From Blastococcus sp. MG754426 (GTDB lineage: Bacteria; Actinomycetota; Actinomycetes; Mycobacteriales; Geodermatophilaceae), in NCBI RefSeq assembly GCF_021699055.1, contig NZ_SSXC01000011.1:1-64000 (forward strand): DNA of 64,000 bases. Direction: 5' to 3'. This document shows, piece after piece, positions 53,898 to 62,854 of this stretch. Made by a program: the position numbers and the translations under genes. The notes under the pieces were generated by a model that made no database searches, was not told the origin of the DNA, and saw nothing but the letters and a program-made list of their open reading frames with translations. Position 1 is the stretch's first letter. Every line of letters begins with the position of its first letter.

Positions 53898-54303
53898 GCC
53901 CCCATCGTCTCCCGACGACGTCGTCCGCGTCACGTCCCGACCCCATCTGCGGGCGAAGTCGTGTCGGGCGGACACGCGCGCCGCGCACCGGTGCACTCGG
54001 TGCGCGCAGGCTTGCGCCCCGCCCGCTATGCCCTACGCTTCCGCCTGCGGTGCCTCGACAGGACGGCGCCGTCCGGATGTACGGCCGCGAGGGCCGGGCG
54101 ACGGGCGCTCGACGACAGCGAGAGGGGTGACATGACCGGGGTGCGGGTGGTTCTCCCGCTGGTCGTGTCGATCGCCGCCGCGTGTCGGTCCACCGCCCGC
54201 ACGGTCCGTCCGTGACGCGGCCCCGCGTGGTCGCCGGCCCGGCCGGGCACCGTCCACCCCACACCAGGCCAGCAGCAGGCCGACCCATGGAGGAGCAGCA
54301 GGG
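53898..54303. other. Intergenic region between aceE and DUF3052
   Basis: The region holds the divergent promoters and one possible 27-codon ORF. CTATGCCCTACGCT near 54030 contains a TACGCT box. No other gene is supported. Confidence 0.4.
54132..54215 (+). CDS. Possible 27-residue leader peptide
   Basis: An ATG (54132) five bases after GAGAGGGG begins a 27-codon frame with a hydrophobic middle (VRVVLPLVVSIAAACRS) and a basic end. The strong ribosome-binding site and position upstream of DUF3052 make it a candidate small membrane peptide or translated leader. It could be fortuitous. Confidence 0.3.
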   Translation: MTGVRVVLPLVVSIAAACRSTARTVRP

Positions 54304-54723
54304 ATGAGCGTCGACAGCACCGGCATGGCGGCCCGGTTGGGCATCAAGCCGGGCATGGTCGTGCAGGAGCTCGGCTGGAGCGAGGACGCCGACGAGGACC
54401 TGCGCGACTCGATCGTCGAGGCCTCCGGCAGCGAGATGGTGGACGAGGACACCGACGAGGTGGCCGACGTCGTCGTCCTCTGGTGGCGGGAGGACGACGG
54501 CGACCTGTTCGACGCCCTCACCGACGCGCTGACCTCGCTGGCCGACGAGGGCGTCGTCTGGCTGCTGGTGCCCAAGTCGGGCCGGCCCGGGCACGTCGAG
54601 CCGGGTGACGTCACCGAGGTCGCCCCCACGGCCGGGCTCTCGCAGACCAGCAGCATCTCCGCGGCCAAGGACTGGTCGGGCATCCGGCTGGTCACCCCCA
54701 AGGCGGCCCGCAGCCGGCGCTGA
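54304..54723 (+). CDS. DUF3052 family protein
   Basis: The 139-residue acidic protein is a DUF3052 member, with the conserved start MAARLGIKPGMVVQELGWSED and the segment LLVPKSGRPGHVEPGDVTEVAPTAGLSQT. In mycobacteria the homologue is encoded between aceE and ahpE (Rv2239c region), the same order as here. GGAGGAGCAGCAGGG precedes the ATG. Its biochemical role is not established; the acidic N-half and compact alpha/beta C-half suggest a small regulatory or binding protein. Confidence 0.85.
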   Translation: MSVDSTGMAARLGIKPGMVVQELGWSEDADEDLRDSIVEASGSEMVDEDTDEVADVVVLWWREDDGDLFDALTDALTSLADEGVVWLLVPKSGRPGHVEPGDVTEVAPTAGLSQTSSISAAKDWSGIRLVTPKAARSRR

Positions 54724-54738
54724 GGCACGATCGGGGGC

Positions 54739-55200
54739 ATGAGCCTCTCCGTCGGTGACCGCGCGCCCGAGTTCAGCCTCCCGGACCAGGACAAGCAGGT
54801 GGTGTCCCTGGCCGATCTCCGCGGCACCCCCGTGCTGCTGGTCTTCTACCCCTTCGCCTTCTCCGGTATCTGCACCGGCGAGCTCTGCCAGCTGCGCGAC
54901 GAGCTGGCCAACTACACGGACGCGGGCGTGACGGTGCTGGCCATCAGCACCGACCCGGTCTTCAGCCTCAAGGCGTTCAAGGCGCAGGAGGGCTTCGACT
55001 TCCCGCTGCTCTCGGACTTCTGGCCGCACGGCACCGTGGCCCAGGCCTACGGAGTGTTCAACGAGAAGGCCGGCATGGCGCTGCGCGGCACGTTCCTGGT
55101 CGACGCCGAGGGTGCGATCGCCTTCGCCGAGGTCAACGGCCCCGGCGACGCCCGCGAGCAGTCCGGCTGGAAGGACGCCGTCGCTGCCCTCGCGGGCTGA
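54739..55200 (+). CDS. ahpE: AhpE-type peroxiredoxin with a second Cys
   Basis: The 153-residue peroxiredoxin has the peroxidatic Cys45 in FSGICTGELC and the conserved FPLLSDFWPHG (about 91-101) and GTFLVDAEG segments of the AhpE family. It reduces peroxides, probably with mycothiol or mycoredoxin. Unlike the one-Cys mycobacterial AhpE, a Cys stands at position 50, five residues on, as in BCP-type atypical two-Cys enzymes. It follows DUF3052 by 15 bases and is probably co-transcribed. Confidence 0.87.
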   Translation: MSLSVGDRAPEFSLPDQDKQVVSLADLRGTPVLLVFYPFAFSGICTGELCQLRDELANYTDAGVTVLAISTDPVFSLKAFKAQEGFDFPLLSDFWPHGTVAQAYGVFNEKAGMALRGTFLVDAEGAIAFAEVNGPGDAREQSGWKDAVAALAG

Positions 55201-55236
55201 GACGGGGCGCCCGGGGCTCCTACCCTAGGGCGCGCG

Positions 55237-55308
55237 GGGCGTGTAGCTCAGCGGTAGAGCTCTCGGCTTACAACCGAGCGGTCGCAGGTTCGAACCCTGT
55301 CGCGCCCA
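55237..55308 (+). tRNA. tRNA-Val (anticodon TAC)
   Basis: A complete 72-base cloverleaf. Acceptor GGGCGTG pairs with CGCGCCC (one G-U), the D arm is GCTCAGCGGTAGAGC, the anticodon loop is CTTACAA and the T arm is GCAGGTTCGAACCCTGT-like. CCA is not encoded. TACCCT at 55221-55226 lies ten bases upstream and is a likely -10 box. No duplicated end is seen, so this tRNA does not look occupied by an element. Confidence 0.92.
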
Positions 55309-55324
55309 CCCGTGCCGTCGCCGG

Positions 55325-56128
55325 TCAGGCCGCGGCGGCGTCGACCGGGCCCGTCGCGGCGGGCTCGGCGGGCTTCGGGAAGGCCGGGCGCAGGAACGCC
55401 GGCGCCTTGAACGGGGCCCACTCGCCCTCGGGCTGGGCCAGCCGGTCGGCGATCGCCCACAGCGCCGCCGGGTGGTGCCCGATGCCCAGGTGGCTCGCGG
55501 TGACCGCGATGTTCTCGCAGCGCTCGCCCGGGGTGTTCAGGCAGGTCTGCCAGTGCACGATCCCGTCGTAGTGCGAGTAGATCGAGGTCGCCGGCACCGG
55601 CAGCGGGCACCCCTCGGGCTCCAGCGGGAACTCCCGCTGCTCCACGTGCAGGTGTGCGTACCGGTCGAACGCCTTCGAGGCGCGGGTCTGGGTGTGCCGC
55701 TCGATGCGGAACGGGCTGCCCAGCGTGATCACCTGACGCACCGCGTCGGGGCACTGGCGGGCGAGGTCGCGGGCGAAGATGCCGCCCAGGCTCCAGCCGA
55801 TGACCGTGAGCTCGCGGCGGTAGCGGTTGTGCAGGTAGTCCAGCTTGTCGCGCATCCCGTTGACGCAGACCGCGGTGGGGCCGATGTTGCGCCCCAGCCC
55901 CCACCCGTGCACCCGGTAGCCCAGCCGCCGCAGCGTGGCCCGGAGCACGCGGGTCGAGGTGTCGTCGGCGAGCAGGCCGGGGAGGACCAGCACGGGGTGG
56001 CCGTCGCCCTTCGGCAGCCGCTGGGCGAGCGGGCGGGCCGCCAGGTAGAGGCCGTAGTCCGCGAACGCCCGCGTCGGCTCGCTCAGGTAGAGCGGGAGCG
56101 CCGGACCATCACCCTGCAGTCGTGCCAC
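55325..56128 (-). CDS. Alpha/beta hydrolase (PGAP1/esterase-like)
   Basis: The 267-residue protein has HPVLVLPGLLADDTS, the nucleophile elbow GWSLGG (about 114-119), a lid region and a late catalytic His in SHLGIGHHP. These match the actinobacterial esterase group often encoded near lipid genes. There is no signal peptide. GTG 56128 is the start. The substrate is unknown, probably a fatty acyl or glycerol ester. It lies just after tRNA-Val in convergent orientation. Confidence 0.8.
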   Translation of the reverse strand: MARLQGDGPALPLYLSEPTRAFADYGLYLAARPLAQRLPKGDGHPVLVLPGLLADDTSTRVLRATLRRLGYRVHGWGLGRNIGPTAVCVNGMRDKLDYLHNRYRRELTVIGWSLGGIFARDLARQCPDAVRQVITLGSPFRIERHTQTRASKAFDRYAHLHVEQREFPLEPEGCPLPVPATSIYSHYDGIVHWQTCLNTPGERCENIAVTASHLGIGHHPAALWAIADRLAQPEGEWAPFKAPAFLRPAFPKPAEPAATGPVDAAAA

Positions 56129-56335
56129 GTCGTCCTCCTGGCTGCCGTCCGTTCGTGGAAGGGCACTACCAAGATGCGGTCCGGCTCACACCTGGCGGCC
56201 AGGACGCGCAGGCACATGTTGCCGAACTGTGTCCTGGGTCATAGCGGACGCCTTCGTCCGGATCTGCCGGGCCGGGGCGGCGCTGCGGCCGCCGGCACCA
56301 CGTGCCACCGTACGGACGACGACGGAGGGAGCAGG

Positions 56336-57247
56336 ATGCGCGAGGACGCGACGCCGGGGCGGAGCTGCACGGTCGACCTCGGGGGCCCGGTGCACTACCT
56401 GGACTTCGGGGGAGCCGACGACGGACCGCCGGTGGTGCTGGTGCACGGGCTGGGTGGTTCGCACCTCAACTGGGACCTCGTGGCCCCGGCGCTGCGGGAG
56501 CACGGCCGGGTGCTGGCGCTGGACCTGCCCGGTTTCGGCCGCAGCGAGCCCGGTGGGCGCACGGCCAGCGTGCCGGCCAACGTCGCGGTGCTGCACCGCT
56601 TCCTCACCGAGGTGGTGGGGGAGCCGGCGGTGCTCGTCGGCAACTCGATGGGCGGCATGATCTCGATCCTCGAGACCGGTGAGCACCCCGAGGCGGTCCG
56701 CGGTCTGGTGCTGCTCGACCCCGCCGTCCCCGGCGCCCGCCGGGCGCTCGACCCCCGCGTCGCGGTGATGTTCGCGCTGTACGCGATCCCCTTCGTCGGC
56801 GAGCGCTTCCTGTGGTGGCGGCGGCAGCGGACGTCGGCCCTGGCCCGCGTGCGGGAGATGCTGGAGCTCGTCGGCGTCGACCCCGGGCGGGTGCCCGCCG
56901 ACGTCATCGACCGGTCGGTGTCCCTGCTGGAGGAGCGGCGCGACGTCCAGGGCATGGACCGCGCGTTCCTCGCCGCCGCCCGCTCGCTGCTGCGCGTGCT
57001 CGCCGATCCGCGCCGGTACCGGGCCGCGATGGCCTCGATCGACGTCCCGGTGCTGCTGGTCCACGGCGACCGCGACCGGCTGGTGCCCGTGGCGGCCGCC
57101 CGCGACATCGCCCGGCGGCACCCGGACTGGCGCTACGCGGAGTGGTCCGGCGTCGGGCACGTGCCGCAGCTGCAGGAGCCGGAGCGGCTGGTCGCGGAGG
57201 TGGGCGACTGGATGCGGGACGCGGAGCTCACCGGTTCCCGGGCCTGA
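56336..57247 (+). CDS. Alpha/beta hydrolase
   Basis: The 303-residue hydrolase shows HGLGGSHLNW with the oxyanion hole, the nucleophile elbow GNSMGG (about 101-106), the acid residue in HGDRDRLVP and the His in GVGHVPQL. This is the canonical order of the fold. GGAGGGAGCAGG precedes the ATG at 56336, which rules out the longer upstream frame. It converges with the epimerase gene, whose stop lies inside its last 20 bases. Ester, epoxide or C-C hydrolase activity cannot be told apart. Confidence 0.82.
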   Translation: MREDATPGRSCTVDLGGPVHYLDFGGADDGPPVVLVHGLGGSHLNWDLVAPALREHGRVLALDLPGFGRSEPGGRTASVPANVAVLHRFLTEVVGEPAVLVGNSMGGMISILETGEHPEAVRGLVLLDPAVPGARRALDPRVAVMFALYAIPFVGERFLWWRRQRTSALARVREMLELVGVDPGRVPADVIDRSVSLLEERRDVQGMDRAFLAAARSLLRVLADPRRYRAAMASIDVPVLLVHGDRDRLVPVAAARDIARRHPDWRYAEWSGVGHVPQLQEPERLVAEVGDWMRDAELTGSRA

Positions 57248-58256
57248 GCGTGTCGCGCAGCGCCTCCAGCCCGGTGTAGCGCGGACGCCAGCCGAGCTCC
57301 TCGCGGGCCCGGGTGGTGTCCATGATCGCCGGCCGGCTCGCCGCCTCCACCCACTCCGCCGCGGGCGGCAGGAACGGCAGCCGGGAGAAGGCGCGGGCGG
57401 CGGCCTGCGCCGGCGCGGCCGGCAGCGGGATGGCCAGCGCGCCGAACTCCCGGGCGACGTCGGCGGCGGTCAGGACGCCCTCGCCGGCGATGTTGTAGGC
57501 GCCGGGCGGGCCGGCGCCGAGCACGCACAGGAGCAGCGCCTGCCCGACGTCGTCCTGGTGCACGAACTGCAGCGGGTGCTGCGGCACCAGCAGCGGCACG
57601 GGGACCGGCAGCCGCCGCGGCCGGCCGAGGAGCCGGCGCCCCACCGGGGCCAGCGGGCCGGGCAGCACGTCCTTCCCGCCGACGGCGTGCGGGCCCAGCA
57701 CGACCGGCGGGCGGAGCAGGTACAGGTCCAGCCCCGGGGCCGCCGCGGACTCCTCGTCGAGCAGCTGCTCGAGCTCGGCCTTCTCCTGGGCGTAGAACAG
57801 CCGCGAGGCGGGGCGCACCGGCCACTCCTCGGGGATGAGCTCCGGGTTGTCGCGGTGGAAGCCGTAGGCGGCGACCGAGGAGGCGTAGACGAAGCGCCGG
57901 GCACCGACCGCGGCCGCCGCCCGGAAGACGTTCAGGGTCCCGTCGACGTTGACCGCGCGGGTCGTCTGCCGGGAGGCGTTGCCGGTGATGAGGAAGGCCA
58001 GGTGGACGACGACGTCGGCGCCGGCGAAGGCCTCGCGCAGCGCCTCGGGGTCGCGCACGTCGCCCTGCCGGTACGTCATCTTCGTCCAGCCCCGCTCGGC
58101 CGGGTCGAACGGCCGGCGGGCCATCCCGATGACGGATCCGACGCGGTCGTCCTCCTGCAGCAGCGGCACCAGGCCGGCGCCGAAGGTCCCCGTCGGCCCG
58201 GTGACGGCGACGGTCAGCCCGCGCGCGCGGCCCCCGCGCGGCTTCGCCGGGCTCAC
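57228..58256 (-). CDS. NAD-dependent epimerase/dehydratase family protein
   Basis: The 342-residue extended short-chain dehydrogenase has an N-terminal Rossmann motif VTGPTGTFGAGL (about residues 16-27), the DVVVHLAF strand, YASSVAAYG and the catalytic YAQEKAE (Tyr-x3-Lys near 155). Such proteins act on nucleotide sugars or sterol-like alcohols. The GTG overlaps the stop of the upstream WS/DGAT gene by four bases, so both are in one operon. The same pairing is known in lipid-storing actinobacteria. Confidence 0.82.
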   Translation of the reverse strand: MSPAKPRGGRARGLTVAVTGPTGTFGAGLVPLLQEDDRVGSVIGMARRPFDPAERGWTKMTYRQGDVRDPEALREAFAGADVVVHLAFLITGNASRQTTRAVNVDGTLNVFRAAAAVGARRFVYASSVAAYGFHRDNPELIPEEWPVRPASRLFYAQEKAELEQLLDEESAAAPGLDLYLLRPPVVLGPHAVGGKDVLPGPLAPVGRRLLGRPRRLPVPVPLLVPQHPLQFVHQDDVGQALLLCVLGAGPPGAYNIAGEGVLTAADVAREFGALAIPLPAAPAQAAARAFSRLPFLPPAAEWVEAASRPAIMDTTRAREELGWRPRYTGLEALRDTLRPGNR

Positions 58257-59710
58257 CGGGCAGCTGCCGGGGCGGTCGGCTTCCCGCCGGTGGGCCGCTC
58301 CACCGGCGGGGTCGCCTCCGCCGCCCGGGCCAGCTCGAGCAGCTCCTCGATGCCGCGGCGGATCCCGCCGGAGAGGACGTCGACGTCGGGAAAGGCGTCG
58401 AAGTCGGCGTTGATGCCGAAGGTCATCGTGTCCAGGTAGCTGAAGATCCCGATGGAGCAGCGGGTGCCGCCGGCGATGGGCACGTAGGCGTGCGCGGAGC
58501 ACATCCGCTTGCCCAGCACGTACAGCGGCACGCGCGGGGCGGGGACGTTCGTCGTCACCGCCTGGCACCACATCTGGCCGGTCTGCATGGCGGCGCGCAC
58601 GCCCAGGGAGAGCAGCGTCGGGGCCACGAAATCGCCCATCGCGATGATCGAGGGGACGTCGACGGCCTGCATCGCCCTCTTGTACTCGTCCATCTGGCCC
58701 CGGATCGTCCGCAGCCGGGAGGCCGGGTCCGGGTCGCCGACGGGCAGGTCGACGAAGACGGCGGAGACCCGGTTGTCCAGCGAGCCGCGCTGCTGCTGCG
58801 AGCGCACCGACACCGGCACCATCGAGCGCACCACCAGGTGCTCCGAGGAGAGCTCGCCACGGGCCTTGAGCAGGTCGCGGAACCCGCGCGTGATGGCGGT
58901 GAGGACGACGTCGTTGACCGTGCCGCCGAGCGCGGTCCGCACGGTGCGGAACTCCTCGAACCGGCCCTGGGTCCACGCCCAGCGCCGGTGGGGGCCGATG
59001 TGCCCGTTGAGCGACCGGGCGGTCGGGGTGATCGCCTGCTTGGCCAGCGAGGGCACGGTGCGGGCGAGGGTGCGGCCGGACTCGGTCAGCCCGCGAACGT
59101 TGCGGACGGCGCCGCTCACCGTCGGCAGGGAGGCGAGGGTGCGCAGCGGCTGGGTCGCCGCCTCGGTGACCGCGCCGGCGACGAGGGAGAGCGTGGAGGG
59201 GTCGCGCCGCGGCGTCCAGTCGCGGGGGTCGTCGTGGGTGGCGTCCGGGTCCAGGTCGAACATCAGCTGCATGAGGTCGGTGCCGGCGACGCCGTCGACC
59301 ATGCAGTGGTGCACCTTGGAGATCAGCGCCCAGCGCCCCTCGGCCAGGCCCTCCACCAGCCACAGCTCCCAGAGCGGCTTGGCCATGTCGAGGCGCTGGC
59401 CGAGCACGCGGCCGGCCAGGTTGCGCAGCTGCTCGTCACCGCCGGGCGAGGGCACCGCGGTGTGCCGCACGTGGTAGAGGATCTGGAAGTGGGGGTCGTC
59501 GACCCACATCGGGCGGCCGAGCTGCAGCGGCACCTCCCGCACCCGCTGCCGGTACCGCGGGACCAGCGGCAGCTTGCTCAGCAGCAGCCGCACGACGTCG
59601 CCGTAGCTGGGGGCCGGGCCCTCGAAGACCGCGACCGACCCCACGTGCATGGGGGTGTTCTCGCTCTCGGCGAAGTAGAACCCGCTGTCGAGGGCACTCA
59701 TCCGGTCCAC
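58253..59710 (-). CDS. Wax ester synthase / diacylglycerol acyltransferase (WS/DGAT)
   Basis: The 485-residue bifunctional acyltransferase carries the catalytic HHCMVDG at 134-140 (HHxxxDG) and the C-terminal PLYVLGKRMCSAHAYVPI and NADFDAFPDV segments of the family. It makes triacylglycerol or wax esters from acyl-CoA at the membrane surface, as in Mycobacterium and Rhodococcus. Translation is coupled to the downstream epimerase. Neighbouring hydrolases are consistent with storage-lipid turnover. Confidence 0.92.
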   Translation of the reverse strand: MDRMSALDSGFYFAESENTPMHVGSVAVFEGPAPSYGDVVRLLLSKLPLVPRYRQRVREVPLQLGRPMWVDDPHFQILYHVRHTAVPSPGGDEQLRNLAGRVLGQRLDMAKPLWELWLVEGLAEGRWALISKVHHCMVDGVAGTDLMQLMFDLDPDATHDDPRDWTPRRDPSTLSLVAGAVTEAATQPLRTLASLPTVSGAVRNVRGLTESGRTLARTVPSLAKQAITPTARSLNGHIGPHRRWAWTQGRFEEFRTVRTALGGTVNDVVLTAITRGFRDLLKARGELSSEHLVVRSMVPVSVRSQQQRGSLDNRVSAVFVDLPVGDPDPASRLRTIRGQMDEYKRAMQAVDVPSIIAMGDFVAPTLLSLGVRAAMQTGQMWCQAVTTNVPAPRVPLYVLGKRMCSAHAYVPIAGGTRCSIGIFSYLDTMTFGINADFDAFPDVDVLSGGIRRGIEELLELARAAEATPPVERPTGGKPTAPAAAR

Positions 59711-59826
59711 GTCTCACTCCTCGGCCGTTCCGGTTCAGGAGCCGCCGACGTTAGGTGTGGTCCTGCGGGCACGCACATCGACCGTGTGGCGGCGGCCACA
59801 TCGTGCCTGCCCGGGACCGCCACCGG

Positions 59827-60846
59827 TCAACCCGCCCGGCGCCCCTCGACCTCGACCCGGTCGAGCAGCCCGGCGAAGGCGCGGTTGACCACCTCGGTGC
59901 GGGTCAGGTTGACGCTGTGCCCGGCCCCGGGGACGACGGTCAGCTCCGCACCCACGGCCTCGGCGATCCGGCGGCCGTGCGCCTCGGGGGTGAGCCGGTC
60001 GTGGGTCGCCGCGACGACGGTGACCGGCACCCGGCGCAGCACCTCCAGCGCCTCGGCCTCGTCGTGGTCGAGGAAGGTCGCGTAGAAGGCCATCGTCACC
60101 GGCAGCGGGGTCTCCTCCAGCAGGTGCTGCACCATGCGCACGGAGCGCCGGTCGGCGTCGTCGCGCCCGAAGAGCAGCCGCCGGATGGCCCGCCGGCCGA
60201 GGAACGTGCCGCGCCGGCGCCGCCGCTCCAGCGCCGGGGCCAGTCGCTGCAGCAGCCAGAGGTACACCCGCAGCAGGTGCAGCCGGCGCAGCACCGCCAC
60301 GAGGAACCCGGTGAGCCCGCCCACCAGCCCGCCCGCCGAGGTGGCGAGGAGGAACGCGCCGACGACGCGGCTGCCGAACAGCTCCGGTCGCTGCCGCGCC
60401 AGCGCCAGGATGCTCATGCCGCCCATCGAGTGGCCGGCCAGCACCACCGGCCCGGTCGGGGCGACGGCGTCGAGCACCTGGCCGAGGTCGCGGCCGGTGC
60501 GGTCGATGGTGGCCCGGGTGAGCGGCGTCCAGCCGGAGCGGCCGTGCCCGCGCTGGTCCCACAGCACGAGCCGGGCCCGGTCCCGCAGCGCCGGGCGCTG
60601 CGGCTCCCACTCCGCCAGGCGCGCCGTGAACCCGTGCGAGAGGACGACGGTGAGCGGGGCGTCCTCCCTGCCGTCGAACTCGACGTGCAGGTCCACGCCG
60701 TCGTCGGTGGTCACCGTCCGCGAGCCCGGTGGGGGCGGCCCGTCGAGCGAGGGGAGGGTCAGGATCGGGGGATCGGCGGCCACGGCGCCATCCCAGGGCC
60801 CCGCGGCGGGGGGCGCAACCGGGCGCGGCGGCTCAGTGCCCGCCAC
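59827..60846 (-). CDS. Alpha/beta hydrolase (lipase/esterase-like)
   Basis: The 339-residue protein has HGFTARLAEW, an RGHGRS segment, the nucleophile elbow GHSMGG (about 142-147), a long basic insertion with HLLRVYLWLLQRL that may be a membrane-associated lid, and the His in GAGHSVNL. The GTG start at 60846 overlaps the end of the FUSC gene by 14 bases, so the two are probably co-transcribed. The basic lid fits a lipid substrate; this is inference. Confidence 0.82.
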   Translation of the reverse strand: MAGTEPPRPVAPPAAGPWDGAVAADPPILTLPSLDGPPPPGSRTVTTDDGVDLHVEFDGREDAPLTVVLSHGFTARLAEWEPQRPALRDRARLVLWDQRGHGRSGWTPLTRATIDRTGRDLGQVLDAVAPTGPVVLAGHSMGGMSILALARQRPELFGSRVVGAFLLATSAGGLVGGLTGFLVAVLRRLHLLRVYLWLLQRLAPALERRRRRGTFLGRRAIRRLLFGRDDADRRSVRMVQHLLEETPLPVTMAFYATFLDHDEAEALEVLRRVPVTVVAATHDRLTPEAHGRRIAEAVGAELTVVPGAGHSVNLTRTEVVNRAFAGLLDRVEVEGRRAG

Positions 60847-62794
60847 GGCGCCCGGGGGCGGCCTCGCGCACCAGCCGGCGGGCGGCGTCCACCTCGCGGG
60901 CCACCGGCGCCAGCACCCCCTCGGCGTGCAGCTCGGCGTCGTCGGGCACGCCGCGGGACCGGACGTCCTCCTCGAGCCCGCGGATCGCCCGGCGCAGCAC
61001 GGCGACCTGGGCGAGGTCCGGGGCCGGCTCCCCGCGGCCGGCGATGACGGCCTCGGTGACCGCGTCGGAGGTGCGTTCCAGCTGCACGATCACCGGCCAC
61101 CAGGCGGCGGCCCGTGTGCTGATCGGCGGCGGTTCGGCCAGCCGCCGCTGCAGCTGGGTCTGCAGCTCGGTGAGCGCGCGGTAGCTGCGCCGGCGGGCGC
61201 GGCGGCGCTCGGTCGGGCTGCCGGTGAACGCCGCCTCGACGAAGGCGTCCAGGGCCCGCGCGGCCTCGCGCAGCGCCTCGTCCAGCGGCGCCCGCCAGGT
61301 CTGCGGCCACAGCAGGTAGCCGAAGACCAGCACGATCGCGCAGCCGATCAGGGTGTCGAGCAGGCGCGCGCCGACCAGCCCCGGGCCGCCCGGCATCGCC
61401 AGGTCCAGCAGCAGGATGATCAGCGGCGTCTGGAACACCGAGAACAGCCCGAAGCTCGCGTCGCGGGCCCAGGGCAGCACCCCCGCCGCGCAGGCCAGCG
61501 CCAGCAGGACCCAGCCGTCGCGGGGCAGCACCGCGAGCAGCGCCGAGCCGAGCAGCACGCCGAGGAGCGTCCCGGCGCCGCGCTGCACCGCGCGGGTGAA
61601 GACCGAGCCGAAGTCGGGCTTCAGGACGATAGCGACGGTGAGCAGCACCCAGTACGGGCGCTCGATCGGCAGGTACTGGCGGGCGATCTCGGCGACGGTC
61701 ATGCACAGCGCCAGGCGGACGGCGAATGCCCGGGCATCGGCGCTGGCCAGCGTGCGGTCGGCCAGGTCGTGGAGGCGGGTGCGGGCGTCCGGCCGCGGGG
61801 CCGCCGCGGCGGCGCCGGCCCGCTCCTCGGGGTCGCCGACGACGTTCCACACCAGCCGCACGCCGTGGCGGACCGCCCGGACGGCGGGGTGCCCCTGCTC
61901 CAGCGGAGGGGGCCGCTGGTCGGTGAGCTGCCCGCTGCCGGCGACCGCCGCCGCCAGGGAGTGCACCGCGGGGACGTCGCCGGGGTCGGCGGGCACCCCC
62001 GCGCGGGCGGCCGCGACCGCGCCCTCCACGAGCGGGGCCGCGGCGTTGAGGACCCCGGCCAGCTCGGAGAGCTCCCGGCTGCGCCCGGATGACCGGCTGC
62101 GGCTGCGGATCACCCGGTCGTACGCCGCGTTGAGCGCCTTCGTGAGCGCCCGGCGGGCCTCGGGCGCCGCGTCGCCGCCCACCGCTGCCAGCAGCTCGCC
62201 GATGCGGGTGAACACCGCCGCGACCGCCGCCCGGTCGGGGTCCAGCGGCTCGGTGCGGGCCTGCACCAGGGTCACGACCGTCGCCCACGCCGCCCCGCAG
62301 AGGAAGAAGCCGACCTCGGCGGCGACCGGCAGCGGCGTCTCCAGGCCCGAGGCGAGGGCGGTGTAGACCAGCAGCTGCAGCGCGCCCAGGGAGAGCGCGG
62401 CGCTCACCGCGCTGATCAGCGCGGCGGCGGCCGACAGCGCGGCGATGACGACGACCGGCCCCCAGCCGCCACCGCTGGCGTACTGGCCCACCAGCAGGCC
62501 GAGCGTGCCGAACGAGGTGGCGGCGAAGGTCCGGCGCAGCCGCTCGCGCAGCGGTCCGGGTTGCGGTGCGAGGCTCGCCGCCAGCGCGCCGATCGTGCCG
62601 AACACCCCGGCGCCGAGCGCTCCGCCGGCGTCGAGCCCGCCGCCCACCGCGAGGGCGAGGGCCAGGGGCGCGGGGACCGAGACGGCGAACCGGGCGACGT
62701 CGCGCCACGGCACCGGTGGGGGAGTGGTGCGCACCAGCTCCTCCAGCCAGGCCGGGGCCCGCAGCGACCGCTCCCGACGCCGCCGCTCTCCCAC
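60833..62794 (-). CDS. FUSC family inner-membrane protein
   Basis: The 653-residue protein has two membrane blocks of about five to six helices each (residues ~35-190 and ~330-500), each followed by a charged cytoplasmic region. This is the arrangement of FUSC/YccS/ArAE-type proteins, which export aromatic acids or stabilise the envelope. Motifs include RPYWVLLTVAIVLKPDFGSVFTRAVQR near 385-410, typical of the second block. It starts at GTG 62794, divergent from the Nif3-like gene 60 bases away. The substrate is unknown. Confidence 0.8.
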   Translation of the reverse strand: MGERRRRERSLRAPAWLEELVRTTPPPVPWRDVARFAVSVPAPLALALAVGGGLDAGGALGAGVFGTIGALAASLAPQPGPLRERLRRTFAATSFGTLGLLVGQYASGGGWGPVVVIAALSAAAALISAVSAALSLGALQLLVYTALASGLETPLPVAAEVGFFLCGAAWATVVTLVQARTEPLDPDRAAVAAVFTRIGELLAAVGGDAAPEARRALTKALNAAYDRVIRSRSRSSGRSRELSELAGVLNAAAPLVEGAVAAARAGVPADPGDVPAVHSLAAAVAGSGQLTDQRPPPLEQGHPAVRAVRHGVRLVWNVVGDPEERAGAAAAAPRPDARTRLHDLADRTLASADARAFAVRLALCMTVAEIARQYLPIERPYWVLLTVAIVLKPDFGSVFTRAVQRGAGTLLGVLLGSALLAVLPRDGWVLLALACAAGVLPWARDASFGLFSVFQTPLIILLLDLAMPGGPGLVGARLLDTLIGCAIVLVFGYLLWPQTWRAPLDEALREAARALDAFVEAAFTGSPTERRRARRRSYRALTELQTQLQRRLAEPPPISTRAAAWWPVIVQLERTSDAVTEAVIAGRGEPAPDLAQVAVLRRAIRGLEEDVRSRGVPDDAELHAEGVLAPVAREVDAARRLVREAAPGRRGGH

Positions 62795-62854
62795 GGCGGA
62801 AGCTTGGCATTCCGGCGGACCGGCGGCGGCGCGGCCCGCCTACGCTGACCAGCC

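Noticed and set aside
51255-54215. 986-codon plus-strand frame opposite aceE
   Set aside because: It is antisense to a full-length pyruvate dehydrogenase E1 and has no recognisable domains.
55237-55308. tRNA-Val as another integration site
   Set aside because: No partial tRNA copy or integrase is found nearby.
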